NCBI GenBank assembly: GCA_018820925.1
Contig: JAHJNJ010000035.1
Location: 45,046 to 109,045 of the forward strand
DNA length: 64,000 nucleotides
Origin: Gammaproteobacteria bacterium
GTDB taxonomy: Bacteria > Pseudomonadota > Gammaproteobacteria > Burkholderiales > Gallionellaceae
Reading direction: 5' to 3'
Part shown: piece by piece, positions 51,402 through 60,052 of the stretch
Layout of the letters: each line of letters opens with the position of its first letter
How positions within the stretch are numbered: position 1 is the first letter of the stretch
The notes under the pieces: model-generated
Database searches by the model: none
What the model was told of the DNA's origin: nothing
The model's input: only the letters and a program-made list of their open reading frames with translations
Position numbers and translations under genes: made by a program

Positions 51402-52748
51402 ATGAATTCATCACTTCTTGCCACCCAGACCGGTCATTCGCACCTGCACAGATTGTTCCTGCTGCGTTGCGGGACAATAGTCGCGCAGTTCGCGACCCTG
51501 ATCCTGATACACCGCTTCCTGAGCCCCGATTTCGCCTGGACACCGATGCTGGGCGCAGTGGTGTTTTTGACGCTGGTGAACTTGCTGACGTGGTGGCGGC
51601 TGTCGCTCAATTTTCCGGTGGGCAATCTGGAGCTGTTCCTGCAATTGAGCGTGGATGTGCTGGAACTGACGGTGCTGCTCTACTACGGCGGCGGTTCGAC
51701 CAATCCTTTTGTTTCGCTCTACCTGTTGCCGCTGGTGATCGCTGCCGCAACGCTGCCGCGACGCATGACCTGGGGTATGGCTGCGCTGACGCTGGCGTGC
51801 TACAGCCTGCTCATGGTGTGGTATGTCCCCCTGCCGGGCAGAGGACACGCGCAACACCAGCCTGCCATCGCGATGCAACAAATGGATCATTCGCAACACA
51901 TGGCGATGTCTGCCCCGCCGGCCACAGTTGCAACCCCATCGCTACCGGAAGACGCATTCAACACGCATGTCCTCGGCATGTGGCTGGGGTTTGTCATCAG
52001 TGCCCTGGTGGTGGCCTATTTCGCCGTGGAAATGGCGCGCGCAGTGCGCGACCGCGATGCGCAGCTCAACCGGGTGCGCGAGGAAATATTGCGCAATGAA
52101 CGTATCGTGTCGCTGGGTACCCAGGCCGCTGGTGCTGCACACGAACTGGGAACACCGCTCTCTACCATGTCGGTCGTCATCGGCGAAATGCGGCGCGACT
52201 GCCCCGACCCCGAACACCAGGAAAGCCTGAGCATCCTCAACGACCAGGTGCGCAACTGCAAGCGCATCCTCGATTCCCTGCTCGCACACGCCCGGGAAAC
52301 CAGCAGCGAATTGTCGCTGGAAGAATTCATCCGTACCGTGCTGGACGAGTGGCAGCTGTTGCGTCCGACCGTGAGTTACCGCTTTCACGTCAAGGGCATC
52401 CAGCCTTCGCCGCGCGTGCGCGCCGATCTGGCATTGCGTTCTGCCCTGCTGAACCTGCTCAACAATGCCGCCGATGCGTCCCCGAAAGAGATGGATATCG
52501 TGCTGCGCTGGGACGACGTGAAGATCACGCTGGAAATACACGATCACGGCCCCGGACTCACCTCCGAGGTTGCCTCCCGTGCCGGCTCGGTCTTTTTTAC
52601 CACCAAACAGGAAGGTCGCGGCCTGGGCCTGTTTCTCGCCAACGCCACACTGGAAAGACTGGGCGGCAGCGTGCGCCTGTCCAACCGCGAAGGGGGTAGC
52701 GGCGCCACCACCGAAGTGATTTTGCCGCTCAGGAGTGTCTCGGCATGA
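51402..52748 (+). CDS. regB: RegB/PrrB-type sensor histidine kinase with a His/Met-rich periplasmic loop
   Basis: Start set at the ATG at 51402 (MNSSLLATQ); the track start is 81 bases earlier. The 448-residue kinase has six membrane segments in residues 20-210, the RegB quinone-site motif GGGSTNPF at about 96-103, the H-box GAAHELGTPL with His247, and an ATPase domain (NLLNNAADAS, DHGPGL, GRGLGLFLA). RegB senses redox state through the quinone pool. The loop between the fifth and sixth segments (146-185) has four His and four Met within 21 residues (GHAQHQ, MQQMDHSQHMAM), which looks like a metal site. Given the copper genes beside it, copper sensing is a possibility. It overlaps regA by four bases. 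Confidence 0.88.
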   Translation: MNSSLLATQTGHSHLHRLFLLRCGTIVAQFATLILIHRFLSPDFAWTPMLGAVVFLTLVNLLTWWRLSLNFPVGNLELFLQLSVDVLELTVLLYYGGGSTNPFVSLYLLPLVIAAATLPRRMTWGMAALTLACYSLLMVWYVPLPGRGHAQHQPAIAMQQMDHSQHMAMSAPPATVATPSLPEDAFNTHVLGMWLGFVISALVVAYFAVEMARAVRDRDAQLNRVREEILRNERIVSLGTQAAGAAHELGTPLSTMSVVIGEMRRDCPDPEHQESLSILNDQVRNCKRILDSLLAHARETSSELSLEEFIRTVLDEWQLLRPTVSYRFHVKGIQPSPRVRADLALRSALLNLLNNAADASPKEMDIVLRWDDVKITLEIHDHGPGLTSEVASRAGSVFFTTKQEGRGLGLFLANATLERLGGSVRLSNREGGSGATTEVILPLRSVSA

Positions 52749-53284
52749 CCCCGGCCGAAAAACCTTCACTGTTGCTGGTGGACGATGATGAAACGTTCCG
52801 CGCGGTATTGTCGCGAGCGCTGGAAAAACGCGGCTTCACCGTCACCACTGCCGACAGCGTCGAGACAGCGCTGCCGCTCGCCATCGCCAACCCGCCGGAA
52901 TACGCCGTGCTGGATCTGAAAATGGACGGCGCTTCGGGACTGGTGCTGGTGCAGAAACTGCATGAACTCGACCCGGCCACGCGCATCGTGATGCTGACCG
53001 GCTATGCGAGCATCGCCACTGCGGTGGAAGCGATCAAACTGGGTGCAACGCAATATCTTTCCAAACCCGCCAACGCCGACGAAATCGTCGCCGCCTTTGG
53101 CCACAACGCCAGTACGGATGTACAGTTTGAAGCTCAACCCGCCACGGTAGAGCGGCTGGAATGGGAACACATCCAGCGCATCCTGCACGAAAACGGCGAC
53201 AACATCTCCGCCACCGCGCGCATCCTGAACATGCACCGCCGCACCCTGCAACGCAAGTTGGCGAAACGGCCTACCGGTCTCTGA
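52745..53284 (+). CDS. regA: RegA/PrrA-type response regulator
   Basis: A 179-residue two-domain regulator overlapping the kinase gene (ATGA). The receiver domain has the acidic pocket LLLVDDDE and the phosphoacceptor Asp57 in YAVLDLKMDGASG, with the Lys of LSKPA. The short C-terminal domain is a Fis-type helix-turn-helix (ILHENGDNISATARILNM then HRRTLQRKLAKR), the hallmark of RegA proteins. It would control energy-metabolism genes according to the RegB signal and possibly the adjacent copper genes. Confidence 0.9.
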   Translation: MTPAEKPSLLLVDDDETFRAVLSRALEKRGFTVTTADSVETALPLAIANPPEYAVLDLKMDGASGLVLVQKLHELDPATRIVMLTGYASIATAVEAIKLGATQYLSKPANADEIVAAFGHNASTDVQFEAQPATVERLEWEHIQRILHENGDNISATARILNMHRRTLQRKLAKRPTGL

Positions 53285-53360
53285 ATCACACGCAATTCTT
53301 CCGACTACAACTTTCGCTTGGGGTTAGAATGCCCCCAAGCACAAACACAACCCTGATGTC

Positions 53361-54224
53361 ATGAACGCACCCATCGATCTCCGGCAAGCCGTCCGCAACC
53401 TGAACTCCCTGCCCGCATTACCCGTCATCGCGCAAAAATTACTGGCGCTGAAACTGGACAGCGAGGAAGGCGAACGGGAGATGATGTTGCTGATTGCGCA
53501 AGACCCGATCATCTCGGCCAAAATTATCGGCCTGGGCAACTCCCCTCTGCTCGGCGCCGCGCGCCATATCTCCACCGTCAGGGATGCCGCCATGCTGCTT
53601 GGATTGACCCGGGTGAAGTCGGTCGCCACCGGCATCGCCGTCATGTCCCTGGTGAGCAAACCCATCGGCCGCTTCGACCCCCAGGAATTGTGGATGCACA
53701 GCATGGGCGTGGCTTTTGCCATGTTGCCGGTCGTGCGCGCGATGCCCGCCAAAAACCGGCCGCAGGACGACCTGATCTTTCTGTCGGGCATGCTGCATGA
53801 TATCGGTTACCTGGCACTGGCACACCTGGATACCCAACGCAGCGACGACCTGCACACGCGGCTGGTCATCGAGCCGGACAAACTCGCGATTGAAATTGAA
53901 CGTGAATTACTGGAAGTAACGCATGATGAACTGGGCGCGGAATTGGCCGCGCATTGGAATCTGCCGAGCGAGATTGTTACTGTAATACGCCACCACCATA
54001 CCCCGGATGTTCCGGAAGCAGCAGAAGGCCAGCCGCTGGTGCGTATCATCAATGTCACCGAGAAGCTGTTGCCGCCGCTCGGGTTGCGTGAATTTGTCGG
54101 GAATTACGTTTCCCCGGAAGAATGGGCGGCGCTGGGTATCGATCCGGAGCGTGCCGAAGAAATCACGGAGCAGGCAGTAGAACAGGCGAATCAGGCAGCA
54201 CAGTTCTACAACAGCTTCAACTGA
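53361..54224 (+). CDS. HDOD-domain protein
   Basis: A 287-residue cytosolic protein made of one HDOD domain: LNSLPALPVIAQKLLAL, AQDPIISAKIIGLGNSPLLG, MLHDIGYLAL and the IRHHHTPDV segment. HDOD proteins are HD-domain relatives, most without hydrolase activity, that act in c-di-GMP-linked or stress signalling. Here HD-like residues are partly kept (LHDIGYLALAHL). The gene starts 76 bases after regA and runs into a convergent CZB gene with an eight-base overlap of the 3' ends. No partner domain is fused. Confidence 0.85.
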   Translation: MNAPIDLRQAVRNLNSLPALPVIAQKLLALKLDSEEGEREMMLLIAQDPIISAKIIGLGNSPLLGAARHISTVRDAAMLLGLTRVKSVATGIAVMSLVSKPIGRFDPQELWMHSMGVAFAMLPVVRAMPAKNRPQDDLIFLSGMLHDIGYLALAHLDTQRSDDLHTRLVIEPDKLAIEIERELLEVTHDELGAELAAHWNLPSEIVTVIRHHHTPDVPEAAEGQPLVRIINVTEKLLPPLGLREFVGNYVSPEEWAALGIDPERAEEITEQAVEQANQAAQFYNSFN

Positions 54225-54672
54225 CGCTTAATACCAGCTTGTTGATCGACTCGTTCAATTCGGTGAGCGTGATCAACACCCGCCGCAACGACTGGGACAA
54301 TTCGCTTTTGCGCATATGTTCCGCAGCGATCCAGCTTCCCTCATGTATCTTCGCCATGACTTCCGAGGCGTGGTAGTGAAATTCGACGTGGGCATCATGC
54401 AAACGGCTAAATGCGCGCAATTGTCCGAAGCGCGCTACGCCCTCCCCCCTCAGCCACCCGTCCAACTCGCAATTCTGGCTGACTTCCGCAAGCTCCTCTC
54501 TTGATTCCGGTAACTCGCCAAGTACGAAGTCTTTCACGCGTCCGAAAAACAGCACATGCGATTCGGCAACCTCCACAAAATCTATCCCGATAGACTCCGG
54601 CTCCAGCCTTTGGCTGATGCGGTTCGGCAGCCTGCCGATTTCCTGCCCCAATCTTTCGCTGATGAGTTGCAT
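54217..54672 (-). CDS. stand-alone CZB (chemoreceptor zinc-binding) domain protein
   Basis: Start set at the ATG at 54672, since AAGGAG lies six bases upstream. The 151-residue protein shows the CZB pattern: His39 (AESHVLFFGRV), Cys68 (NCELDGWLRGEG), and His95/His99 (HDAHVEFHYHASEVM), i.e. the 3-His/1-Cys zinc site. CZB domains sense zinc or hypochlorous acid and usually regulate chemoreceptors or diguanylate cyclases. Here the domain is alone with a C-terminal helix. Two c-di-GMP synthases in the window are possible partners, but nothing links them directly. Confidence 0.8.
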   Translation of the reverse strand: MQLISERLGQEIGRLPNRISQRLEPESIGIDFVEVAESHVLFFGRVKDFVLGELPESREELAEVSQNCELDGWLRGEGVARFGQLRAFSRLHDAHVEFHYHASEVMAKIHEGSWIAAEHMRKSELSQSLRRVLITLTELNESINKLVLSVS

Positions 54673-54856
54673 GACATTCTCCTTGAGCATCTTTCCGAGG
54701 GTGGCATTTGTAGTCCCGATAAGGCACGAAAACAATATGCCTAATGGACTAGACCGTGCCTATACCCCACGCCACAGTATCTATACCTCTTCTAGTCCAT
54801 CGCCTGCAGAGCCGCGTCCTTGCTATAATCACGCCATTGCCATCCTGTATATATCC

Positions 54857-55990
54857 ATGAAGTACGCACTATTACTCTTTTTCACCCTGTTCCCGGCGTT
54901 CGCATATTCCCAGGAGCAAGCCTCCGATTCTCCCGTCCTTGCCGCCAATTCTTACGCTTTATACGACTACACCAGCGAACAATTTCTGGTGGAACAAAAC
55001 GCCGATGCGCATGTTCCGCCGGCACACCTGACCAAACTGATGACGGCTTATGTCGTGTTCGGCGCAATCAAACAGGGCAAGATGACGCTCACCCAGCGCA
55101 TTATTCCTTCGGCTTATGCCACGCGCATGCAAACGGCAGAGTCGCGCATGTTCCTGAACGCGGGCAAGGAAGTGTCGGTAGAAGAGCTGTTGCGCGGTTT
55201 GATCGTGCAATCCGCCAACGATGCGGCGCGCGTATTGGCGGAAACGCTGGCCAATCACGAGATGGCACTGGCCGACACGATGAACGTCGAGGCGCAGCGA
55301 CTGGGTTTGAAAAACACGCATTTCATCAACGCCACCGGCACCCCGGACGCGCAGCACTACAGCAGCGCGCATGACATGGCTCTGATCTCCGCCGCGCTGA
55401 TACGCGATTTCCCGCAGTTTTACTACATCTACGCGCAGCGTGAATATCAATACAACGGCATCAACCAGTTCAACCACAACCGTCTGCTATGGCTGGATCC
55501 TTACGTGGACGGCCTGGCGACAGGCGTTAACGAATCCGAAGAATTTTATCTGGCCGCTTCCGCCAAACGCGAAGAACACCGGTTGATCTCGGTGGTGATT
55601 GGTACCGCAACCGAGAAACTGGGCAGCAGCGAAAGTCAGCGCCTGTTGAACTACGGCTTTCAGAACTTCGAAACCATCAGGCTGTACCGCAAAGGACAGG
55701 CTGTGAGCAACAAACGCATCTGGAAAGGCACGTCCAAACAGTTGAGTCTCGGTTTCCTCGCCGACCGCTATATCACCCTCCCCAAGGGCCAGCGCGACGC
55801 ACTCAAGGCCACGCTGGAAACGCGGCAACCGATGCTGGCTCCGGTCAATCGCGGCCAGCAACTCGGCACATTGCACCTCAGCCTGAACGACAAACCCTTT
55901 CTCGACCTTCCCGTTGGCGCGCTGGAAGATATACCTTTGGCCAACGTGTTCTCGCGCGGAGTGGATAACATCCGGTTGCTGTTCCAGTAA
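54857..55990 (+). CDS. DacA/PBP5-like D,D-carboxypeptidase homologue without catalytic residues
   Basis: Start set at the ATG at 54857 (MKYALLLFF, signal peptide to YSQEQ). The 377 residues align with PBP5 throughout: SRMFLNAGKEVSVEELLRGL, ATGTPDAQHYSSAHD, NHNRLLW, and the C-terminal beta domain (PLANVFSRGVDNIRLLFQ). The nucleophile Ser of SxxK is His57 (AHLTK; codon CAC), and the KTG Lys is Ala221 (VDGLATGVN). SxN is kept as SAN. Both losses predict no peptidase activity, though penicillin-fold binding may remain. It occupies the dacA position in the dacA-dat-ybeD-lipB block, where an active PBP5 would be expected. Confidence 0.85.
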   Translation: MKYALLLFFTLFPAFAYSQEQASDSPVLAANSYALYDYTSEQFLVEQNADAHVPPAHLTKLMTAYVVFGAIKQGKMTLTQRIIPSAYATRMQTAESRMFLNAGKEVSVEELLRGLIVQSANDAARVLAETLANHEMALADTMNVEAQRLGLKNTHFINATGTPDAQHYSSAHDMALISAALIRDFPQFYYIYAQREYQYNGINQFNHNRLLWLDPYVDGLATGVNESEEFYLAASAKREEHRLISVVIGTATEKLGSSESQRLLNYGFQNFETIRLYRKGQAVSNKRIWKGTSKQLSLGFLADRYITLPKGQRDALKATLETRQPMLAPVNRGQQLGTLHLSLNDKPFLDLPVGALEDIPLANVFSRGVDNIRLLFQ

Positions 55991-56001
55991 AGGAGCAAAG
56001 C

Positions 56002-56856
56002 ATGAGTATCTATTTGAATGGCGCCTTCATGCCGATTGAAGAAGCCAGGGTTCCGGTACTGGATCGCGGCTTCATTTTCGGCGACGGTGTGTACGAAGTC
56101 ATCCCCGTGTATTCGCGCCGCCCCTTCCGCCTGGCGGAACACCTGAAGCGCCTGCAACACAGCCTGGACGGTATCAAACTGCCGAACCCGCACAGCGAAG
56201 CCGAGTGGACGGACATCCTCAACGAGCTCATCCAGCGCAACGAACCCGAAGACCAATACCTCTACCTGCACATCACGCGCGGCGTCGCCAGACGCGACCA
56301 CGCTTTCCCCAATCCGCCCGTGCCGCCCACCGTATTTGCGCTGAGCAACCCGCTCACCACGCCTTCCGCCGAACAACTGCAACACGGCATCGACTGCATC
56401 ACGGTCGTGGACAATCGCTGGCTGCGTTGCGACATCAAGTCCATTGCGTTGTTGCCGAATGTGCTGCTGCGCCAGGCTGCCGTCGATGCGGGTTGCGCCG
56501 AAGCCATCCTCATCCGCGACGACGCTTTCCTCACCGAAGGTGCGGCCAGCAACATTTTCGTGGTCAAGAACGACAAGCTGCTCGCCCCGCCCAAGGACAA
56601 CTTCATGCTGCCCGGCATCACCTACGATGTGATTCTCGAACTCGCCGCAGCCAACGGCATTCCGTATGAAGTCAGACGTGTCACAAAGGCGGAAGTGCTC
56701 AGTGCGGACGAACTGCTGCTTACCTCCAGCACCAGGGAAGTGCTCGCCATCACCACGCTCGACGGCAAACCGGTAGGTGACGGAAAACCCGGCACCATGT
56801 TCACCAGACTGTATCCTCTGTACCAGACATTCAAACGCGAAGTGATGCGCAAATGA
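56002..56856 (+). CDS. dat: D-amino-acid (D-alanine) transaminase
   Basis: A 284-residue fold-type IV PLP enzyme: LDRGFIFGDGVYEVIPVY at the N-terminus, the PLP Lys146 in CDIKSIALLPNVL, and the cofactor-binding turn EGAASNIFVV. These features fit D-alanine transaminases, which interconvert D-alanine and D-glutamate for peptidoglycan; branched-chain aminotransferases share the fold but usually have another start motif. A strong ribosome site (AAAGGAG) lies before the ATG. It follows the DacA-like gene by 11 bases and overlaps ybeD by four. Confidence 0.88.
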   Translation: MSIYLNGAFMPIEEARVPVLDRGFIFGDGVYEVIPVYSRRPFRLAEHLKRLQHSLDGIKLPNPHSEAEWTDILNELIQRNEPEDQYLYLHITRGVARRDHAFPNPPVPPTVFALSNPLTTPSAEQLQHGIDCITVVDNRWLRCDIKSIALLPNVLLRQAAVDAGCAEAILIRDDAFLTEGAASNIFVVKNDKLLAPPKDNFMLPGITYDVILELAAANGIPYEVRRVTKAEVLSADELLLTSSTREVLAITTLDGKPVGDGKPGTMFTRLYPLYQTFKREVMRK

Positions 56857-57122
56857 TTGAACCGAAAGATTCCCTCATCGACTATCCCTGCGAGTTTCCC
56901 CTGAAGATATTCGGGGAAACCAGGCCGGACTTCGCACAAACCATCGCCACCGTCGTGCAAGTGCATGCGCCGGATTTTGATGCTGCCAGCATCGAAATGC
57001 GCAGCAGCAGCAACGCCAGATACATCAGTCTCACCTGCACCATCCGCGCCACCTCGCGCGAACAGCTCGACAATCTGTACCGCGACCTGACTTCGCACCC
57101 GATGGTTAAAATGGTGCTGTAA
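56853..57122 (+). CDS. ybeD: YbeD/DUF493-family protein
   Basis: An 89-residue cytosolic protein of the YbeD family: LIDYPCEFPLKIFGETRPDF, then SSSNARYISLTCTI and LDNLYRDLTSHPMVKMVL. The fold is ferredoxin-like, similar to ACT domains, and its exact role is unknown. The gene commonly sits between dacA/dat and lipB, and does so here; its ATG overlaps the stop of dat (ATGA). Confidence 0.92.
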   Translation: MIEPKDSLIDYPCEFPLKIFGETRPDFAQTIATVVQVHAPDFDAASIEMRSSSNARYISLTCTIRATSREQLDNLYRDLTSHPMVKMVL

Positions 57123-57199
57123 TAAACATTGCCTTCCGCGTTTACCACCCTCTCCCGCAGGGTGGGGGTCAGGAAGGTGGTTAAGAGGAGGAACACTCC

Positions 57200-57847
57200 A
57201 TGCAACACCCGCCGATACACATCAAAGCGCTGGGCATGGTCGACTACGAGCCGACCTGGCGGAATATGCAACGCTTCACCGCCGAACGTACCGCTGACAC
57301 CGTGGACGAAATCTGGCTGGTACAGCACCCGCCCACCTACACCCAGGGCCAGGCAGGAAAGCCTGAACACCTGTTGCACCCGACCAATATCCCGGTCGTA
57401 AAAATCGACCGTGGCGGTCAGATCACCTACCACGGTCCCGGCCAGATCGTCGCCTACCTGATGCTCGACCTGCACCGCTGGAAAATCAACGTGCGCGAAC
57501 TGGTGCGCCTGATGGAACAGGCCGTCATCGACCTGCTCGCGGAATACGGCGTGAAAGCGGCAGGCCGCGAAGATGCGCCCGGCGTGTATGTCGGCGACGC
57601 CAAGATCGCCGCGCTCGGCCTCAAGATCAAGAAAGGCTGCAGCTACCACGGACTGTCGTTCAACGTGGACATGGACCTGACACCGTTCGAGAACATCAAC
57701 CCCTGCGGCTACGAAGGACTGAAAGTCACCCAATGCCTCGCGCAAGGCGTCATCGTGCCGCTCGAAGAACTGCAAGCCGAACTCACGCAAAATCTGGTGC
57801 ACGGCTTGCAACGGCATCTGGACAAGAAGCGCTTATCCGAACAGTGA
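57200..57847 (+). CDS. lipB: octanoyl transferase LipB
   Basis: A 215-residue enzyme that moves octanoyl from acyl carrier protein to lipoate-dependent enzymes. The catalytic pair Cys169 (NPCGYEGL) and Lys135 (GDAKIAALG) stands at the same numbers as in the E. coli enzyme, and [12 protein letters not shown] is present. GAGGAG precedes the ATG. It belongs to the dacA-dat-ybeD-lipB block. The usual next gene, lipA, is not here but at 24145, on the far side of the accessory modules. Confidence 0.95.
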   Translation: MQHPPIHIKALGMVDYEPTWRNMQRFTAERTADTVDEIWLVQHPPTYTQGQAGKPEHLLHPTNIPVVKIDRGGQITYHGPGQIVAYLMLDLHRWKINVRELVRLMEQAVIDLLAEYGVKAAGREDAPGVYVGDAKIAALGLKIKKGCSYHGLSFNVDMDLTPFENINPCGYEGLKVTQCLAQGVIVPLEELQAELTQNLVHGLQRHLDKKRLSEQ

Positions 57848-58013
57848 CCTCCGCCCGTTATGGGGCGGCTTGATCAAGCGGGTAGTATCCAGCTCGACCA
57901 ACGCAACATTGAAGCTGGAGAACGCACCTGCATAGGCGGCATAACGCAAAGAATTATCAGAGCATTCATCTTCATCTGCGTTTTCCAGGTTGAAACCGAA
58001 ACGCTCGAAGCCA

Positions 58014-59141
58014 TCAACCGAGGTTCAGCAATTTGTTGAGGCCATTCATCACGTTCGCCGCCAGCGGGCGATCCGCTTCGCTCACCACCTTGTTGCGACC
58101 ACTCTTCTTTGCCTGGTATACGGCGGTATCCGCCGCCGCAAGCATCTTGTGCGCAACCGCCATGTCATCCTCATCCAGTTCATCCGGCGCCTGCGCCACA
58201 CCGATGGAAATTGTCACCGCCAGATTTTCTTTGGCGGAAACCGGATGAGAATATGCCGCAACCGAGATACGTATCCGTTCGGCAATTTCACATGCCGTCT
58301 GCAACCCGGTCTGCGGCAACAACACCACAAACTCCTCGCCGCCAAAACGCGCCATCACATCGTTGCCGCGCAATCCGGACTTGATCAACTGCGACACGGT
58401 ACGCAGCACGACATCCCCGGCAGCATGCCCATAGGTGTCGTTGATGCGCTTGAATTTGTCGATATCCAGGAACATGCAGGACAGCGGCGCCTTGTGCCGC
58501 CGGGTATGGGAAATCTCCTCCTGGCAGCGCGATTCGAAATAGCGCCGGTTGAATACCCCGGTGAGCGGATCCGTCAGCCCGACCTGTTTCAAGCGTTCGT
58601 GATTGAGCGAATTCTCGATGCAGATCGCCAGGATATTGGCCATCCTTTCCACAAAATCGGTACTGCTGTCCGGGGTGAAACGGTCGGCCCGGCAACTCGC
58701 CAGATTCAGGCTGCCGATCACCTTGTCCTGGCGTTTCAGGGGCAGAAGGATCATCGAACGGCAGTCGGCGGGCCACGGATCAAAGATCGCACGGTGATGC
58801 TCGGTGTCGATGACCCCGATGTACGGCGTCAGCTCGTCGGAATGCAGCGCGTCCAGCAGCACCAGTCCCGGCAATTCGGAACTGCCGAATTTTTCATGTT
58901 CCAGAATGCGCCTGATTTCATGATCCGGATCGGCAAGCACCAGCGTCACGACATCGGTTTCGCTCGCCGCTTTATAGTCCCCCAGTATCACCCGGATCAG
59001 ATCGGGCAAGGTAGGCGTGGCAATCAACTGTTTTTCCAGCAGATCCAGACGGCGCCACTTGTTCTCGTTCACGCGCGCCTCATCCATCAGCACTTGAAGC
59101 TGGCGACGCAAGCGATGGTTTTCGATTTCGAGTGAACTCAT
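58014..59141 (-). CDS. diguanylate cyclase with DUF484/GAF-like sensor domain
   Basis: A 375-residue cytosolic protein. An N-terminal helix (ENHRLRRQLQVLMDEAR) and GAF-like domain of the DUF484 type (LEKQLIATPTLPDL, RSMILLPLKRQDKVIGSLNL) lead into a GGDEF domain from about 200. The active motif is GGEEF, and the RxxD inhibitory site (RGND) lies five residues before it, so both synthesis and feedback are expected. DUF484 proteins often sit near xerC; here no such neighbour is seen. The ORF stops at 58014, and the 166 bases to lipB have no gene, only an open frame lacking a start. Confidence 0.88.
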   Translation of the reverse strand: MSSLEIENHRLRRQLQVLMDEARVNENKWRRLDLLEKQLIATPTLPDLIRVILGDYKAASETDVVTLVLADPDHEIRRILEHEKFGSSELPGLVLLDALHSDELTPYIGVIDTEHHRAIFDPWPADCRSMILLPLKRQDKVIGSLNLASCRADRFTPDSSTDFVERMANILAICIENSLNHERLKQVGLTDPLTGVFNRRYFESRCQEEISHTRRHKAPLSCMFLDIDKFKRINDTYGHAAGDVVLRTVSQLIKSGLRGNDVMARFGGEEFVVLLPQTGLQTACEIAERIRISVAAYSHPVSAKENLAVTISIGVAQAPDELDEDDMAVAHKMLAAADTAVYQAKKSGRNKVVSEADRPLAANVMNGLNKLLNLG

Positions 59142-59440
59142 GGAAATATCGCGAACATTCAGAGCCCTGACAATTAGAGAAAGAAGGTTTCCACATCATC
59201 CAGCCACAACGCGATGCGAATCATACCAACAAAATATCTCGCCCATGACAAGCAAGAGAGCACGCTTGTTCAAAACACCACAACAGGATGGCTTCCGTTC
59301 GAAAAAACAAGCAGCTGCGTTGGCCGGTGACCTTTCGCCAATTCATGCTTCACGTCGAATATCCTGAAAGTCTTGCCCCGATATGGGGGAGTGTTTAGAG
59401 TAAGCACCGTGATCAAAAAACCATCCCTCGACTCTCTCAT

Positions 59441-59956
59441 ATGCCAAGCCGCTCCCCTCAACCCCTGAATTGGTTCCAAAGACTGTTCAATGAAACCACA
59501 CGCGAAACCTTCTCCCTGCGCTGGATCGGACTCTCCAAAATTCCCCTGCTGTTCTATGTCGGCGTTTCGGTCGCGGAGATTTCGCCCGAGCGCATGGTGG
59601 TCAGAATTCCGTTGCGGCGCAGAACCAGGAATCACCTCGGCTCGATGTACTTCGGCGCACTCTGCGCCGGAGCGGACTGTGCGGTCGGCGTCTTCGCCAT
59701 GCACCTGATCAAGAAGCAGCCAGAAAACATTGCGCTGGTCTTCAAGGATTTCGAGGCGCAGTTCCTCAAGCGCGCCGAAGGCGACGTGGATTTTTGTTGC
59801 AGCCAGGGCAAAGAAATCGCGGAGCTGGTCGCTCAGGCAGCCGCATCGGGCGAGCGGGTTGAAAAACAGTTCGAGGCTGTTGCCACTGTCCCCGCGTTAA
59901 GCGACGAACCGGTGGCCAGGTTCAAATTGACGCTTTCGCTGAAGAAGCGGCCATAA
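59441..59956 (+). CDS. DUF4442-family hot-dog fold protein
   Basis: A 171-residue protein resembling DUF4442 thioesterase-like proteins: NHLGSMYFGALCAGADCAVGVFA is the central helix and turn of the hot-dog fold. It has KDFEAQFLKRAEGDVDF in the following strands and ends with KLTLSLKKRP. Members are related to acyl-CoA thioesterases, but the substrate is unknown. No signal peptide or membrane segment is visible. It is transcribed away from the diguanylate cyclase. Confidence 0.75.
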   Translation: MPSRSPQPLNWFQRLFNETTRETFSLRWIGLSKIPLLFYVGVSVAEISPERMVVRIPLRRRTRNHLGSMYFGALCAGADCAVGVFAMHLIKKQPENIALVFKDFEAQFLKRAEGDVDFCCSQGKEIAELVAQAAASGERVEKQFEAVATVPALSDEPVARFKLTLSLKKRP

Positions 59957-60052
59957 ATCTGTTCTGTTCCGATACATTTCATTGCTTCAGCCGAGAACTG
60001 CATTAGAATAGTCTCTGCAAGCCGCCCACACTGTATTTCTGCAAGAAAAATC

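Noticed and set aside
57836-58013. open minus-strand frame (DGFERFGFNLENADEDE...) between the diguanylate cyclase and lipB
   Set aside because: Protein-like composition but no start codon or ribosome site, and it overlaps the lipB end. It could be a remnant; not called.
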